Assembly: GCA_000435835.1 (NCBI GenBank)
Contig: FR883419.1
Location: 1 to 41,702, forward strand
Direction of reading: 5' to 3'
Length of the DNA: 41,702 nucleotides
Origin: Clostridium sp. CAG:221
GTDB lineage: Bacteria > Bacillota > Clostridia > Clostridiales > Clostridiaceae
How positions within the stretch are numbered: the stretch's first letter is position 1; every line of letters starts with the position of its first letter. The translations under genes and the position numbers were made by a program. Under the pieces are notes generated by a model. The model did not search any database, was not told the DNA's origin, and saw only the letters and a list, made by a program, of their open reading frames with translations. Below are positions 40,970-41,702 of this stretch, piece after piece.

Positions 40970-41702
40970 ATGAATATAGATAATAGTAACTTTATTTTAA
41001 AGCCTAAAAATGACTATGTATTTAAAAAGATTTTTGGAGATGAAAGAAATAAAGATATACTAATAGCATTTTTAAAAGCAATTTTAAAGATAGATATAAA
41101 AGATGTACAAATATTAAATAGTGAATTACCAAAGGAAAATATAGCAGATAAAAAAAGCATATTAGATATAAGAGCAACTATAGACAATAATGTAGAAATT
41201 GATGTTGAAATACAAGTAGCAAGAACAATTTACATGCCACAAAGAAGCTTATATTATTGGTCAAAAATATATTGTGAACAATTAGAAAGTGGAGAAAAAT
41301 ATAATAAATTAAAAAAGACAGTATGTATAAATATATTAGATTTCAATACTTTAGATACTAAAAAATATCATAGTATGTTTAAGCTAAAAGAAAATGAAGA
41401 AAATTATATATTAACAGATTTGTTAGAGATACACTTTTTAGAAATGAAAAAATTAGATGAATATAAGGAAAATGATGATTTATCACAATGGGTAAGTTTT
41501 ATAAAGGCAGATTCAAAGGAGGAATTGGATAAAATGGCTAAGGTAAATTCTAATATTGATAAAGCTGTAAATGTATTAACTATAATGAGCCAAGATAAAA
41601 AGGCAAGAGCAGAATATCTTTCACGTGAAATGGCATTACACGATGAAGCTACTAAAATTGAAGAAGCTATGGAAGAAGGCTATGAACAAGGAAGAGAACA
41701 AG
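40970..41702 (+). CDS. Rpn-family PD-(D/E)XK nuclease, 3' end outside window
   Basis: An open frame from ATG 40970 (GGAGG at 40955-40959) runs off the window after 244 codons. The start NFILKPKNDYVFKKIFGDE and the region SILDIRAT...VEIDVEIQ fit the Rpn/PDDEXK_2 family; Asp66 and the Glu80-x-Gln82 pair are the likely catalytic residues. YMPQRSLYYWSKIYCEQL is also characteristic. The last visible part (EEAMEEGYEQGREQ) is the start of the usual E/G/Q-rich helical tail. Characterised E. coli Rpn proteins are DNA endonucleases that promote RecA-independent recombination; the family is often labelled putative transposase. The true function here is unknown. Confidence 0.85.
   Translation, partial: MNIDNSNFILKPKNDYVFKKIFGDERNKDILIAFLKAILKIDIKDVQILNSELPKENIADKKSILDIRATIDNNVEIDVEIQVARTIYMPQRSLYYWSKIYCEQLESGEKYNKLKKTVCINILDFNTLDTKKYHSMFKLKENEENYILTDLLEIHFLEMKKLDEYKENDDLSQWVSFIKADSKEELDKMAKVNSNIDKAVNVLTIMSQDKKARAEYLSREMALHDEATKIEEAMEEGYEQGREQ

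Noticed and set aside
1..41702. CRISPR array, tRNA or rRNA genes
   Set aside because: No regularly spaced repeats and no cloverleaf-like GC-rich segments were seen on either strand. The tandem units at 40353-40611 are contiguous and much too short for CRISPR.
40970..41702. Transposase of an insertion sequence
   Set aside because: Often labelled putative transposase, but the family is a PD-(D/E)XK nuclease, and no terminal inverted repeats typical of an insertion sequence are visible at its start.

Overview
The window is about 41.7 kb of very AT-rich DNA. It looks like the chromosome of a Clostridium sensu stricto (cluster I) species. Supporting signs are AGGAGG-type ribosome binding sites, heavy use of AGA/ATA/TTA codons, a gerKB / gerKA-gerKC spore germinant receptor in the divergent layout known from C. 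perfringens and C. botulinum, ChW (clostridial hydrophobic, conserved W) repeats, and an LtaS-type sulfatase-fold enzyme. I cannot name the species.

Region 1 (1-18.6 kb) is a surface-polysaccharide locus. A Wzx-type flippase and a WsaF-like glycosyltransferase share a promoter (234-2838). A separately promoted three-gene cassette follows: GtrB-like bactoprenyl-phosphate sugar transferase, GT-C membrane glycosyltransferase and GtrA-like flippase (2958-5773). It ends convergently on a lipoteichoic-acid-synthase-family gene (5813-7846, minus). From a TTGACA promoter at 8005 runs a long operon: priming sugar-phosphate transferase, GT2, complete dTDP-L-rhamnose pathway (rfbA, rfbC, rfbD, rfbB), Wzy-like polymerase, two more GT2 enzymes and a CgeB-like glycosyltransferase. 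A second, closely related priming transferase (17928-18554) and a strong terminator close the locus. Together these genes can build a rhamnose-containing, lipid-linked repeat unit, flip it, polymerise it, and decorate it or a teichoic acid outside the cell. A remnant of an acyltransferase gene lies between rfbA and rfbC.

Region 2 (18.6-25 kb) holds envelope genes: an acidic lipoprotein, a 993-residue secreted glucosaminidase with six C-terminal ChW repeats, a polytopic membrane protein of polymerase or GT-C type (minus), and galU. Region 3 (25-33.5 kb) is housekeeping, sporulation and signalling: trpS and a 55-residue zinc-ribbon protein missed by simple ORF calling (both minus), the gerK cluster, a GAF-GGDEF diguanylate cyclase, a small P-loop protein and tyrS.

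Region 4 (33.6-41.7 kb) has a FliK-like / FlhB-C-like pair with no other flagellar genes, a metallophosphoesterase, a small alarmone synthetase followed by lactose-type PTS EIIA and EIIB without an EIIC, a membrane-anchored unknown protein, a HesB/IscA-like protein with a Cys/Gly tail, a spermidine-synthase-like Rossmann protein, an AT-rich repeat tract, a two-helix membrane protein, and the 5' part of an Rpn-family (PD-(D/E)XK) nuclease that runs off the end.

No tRNA, rRNA, CRISPR array or intact insertion sequence was recognised. The most interesting leads are the Gtr cassette beside the LtaS-family gene, the broken acyltransferase, the duplicated priming transferases, the orphan FliK/FlhB-like pair, the alarmone-synthetase/PTS cluster with alternative hairpins downstream, and the hairpin-rich leaders. 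All homology calls come from reading the sequence; no database search was run.
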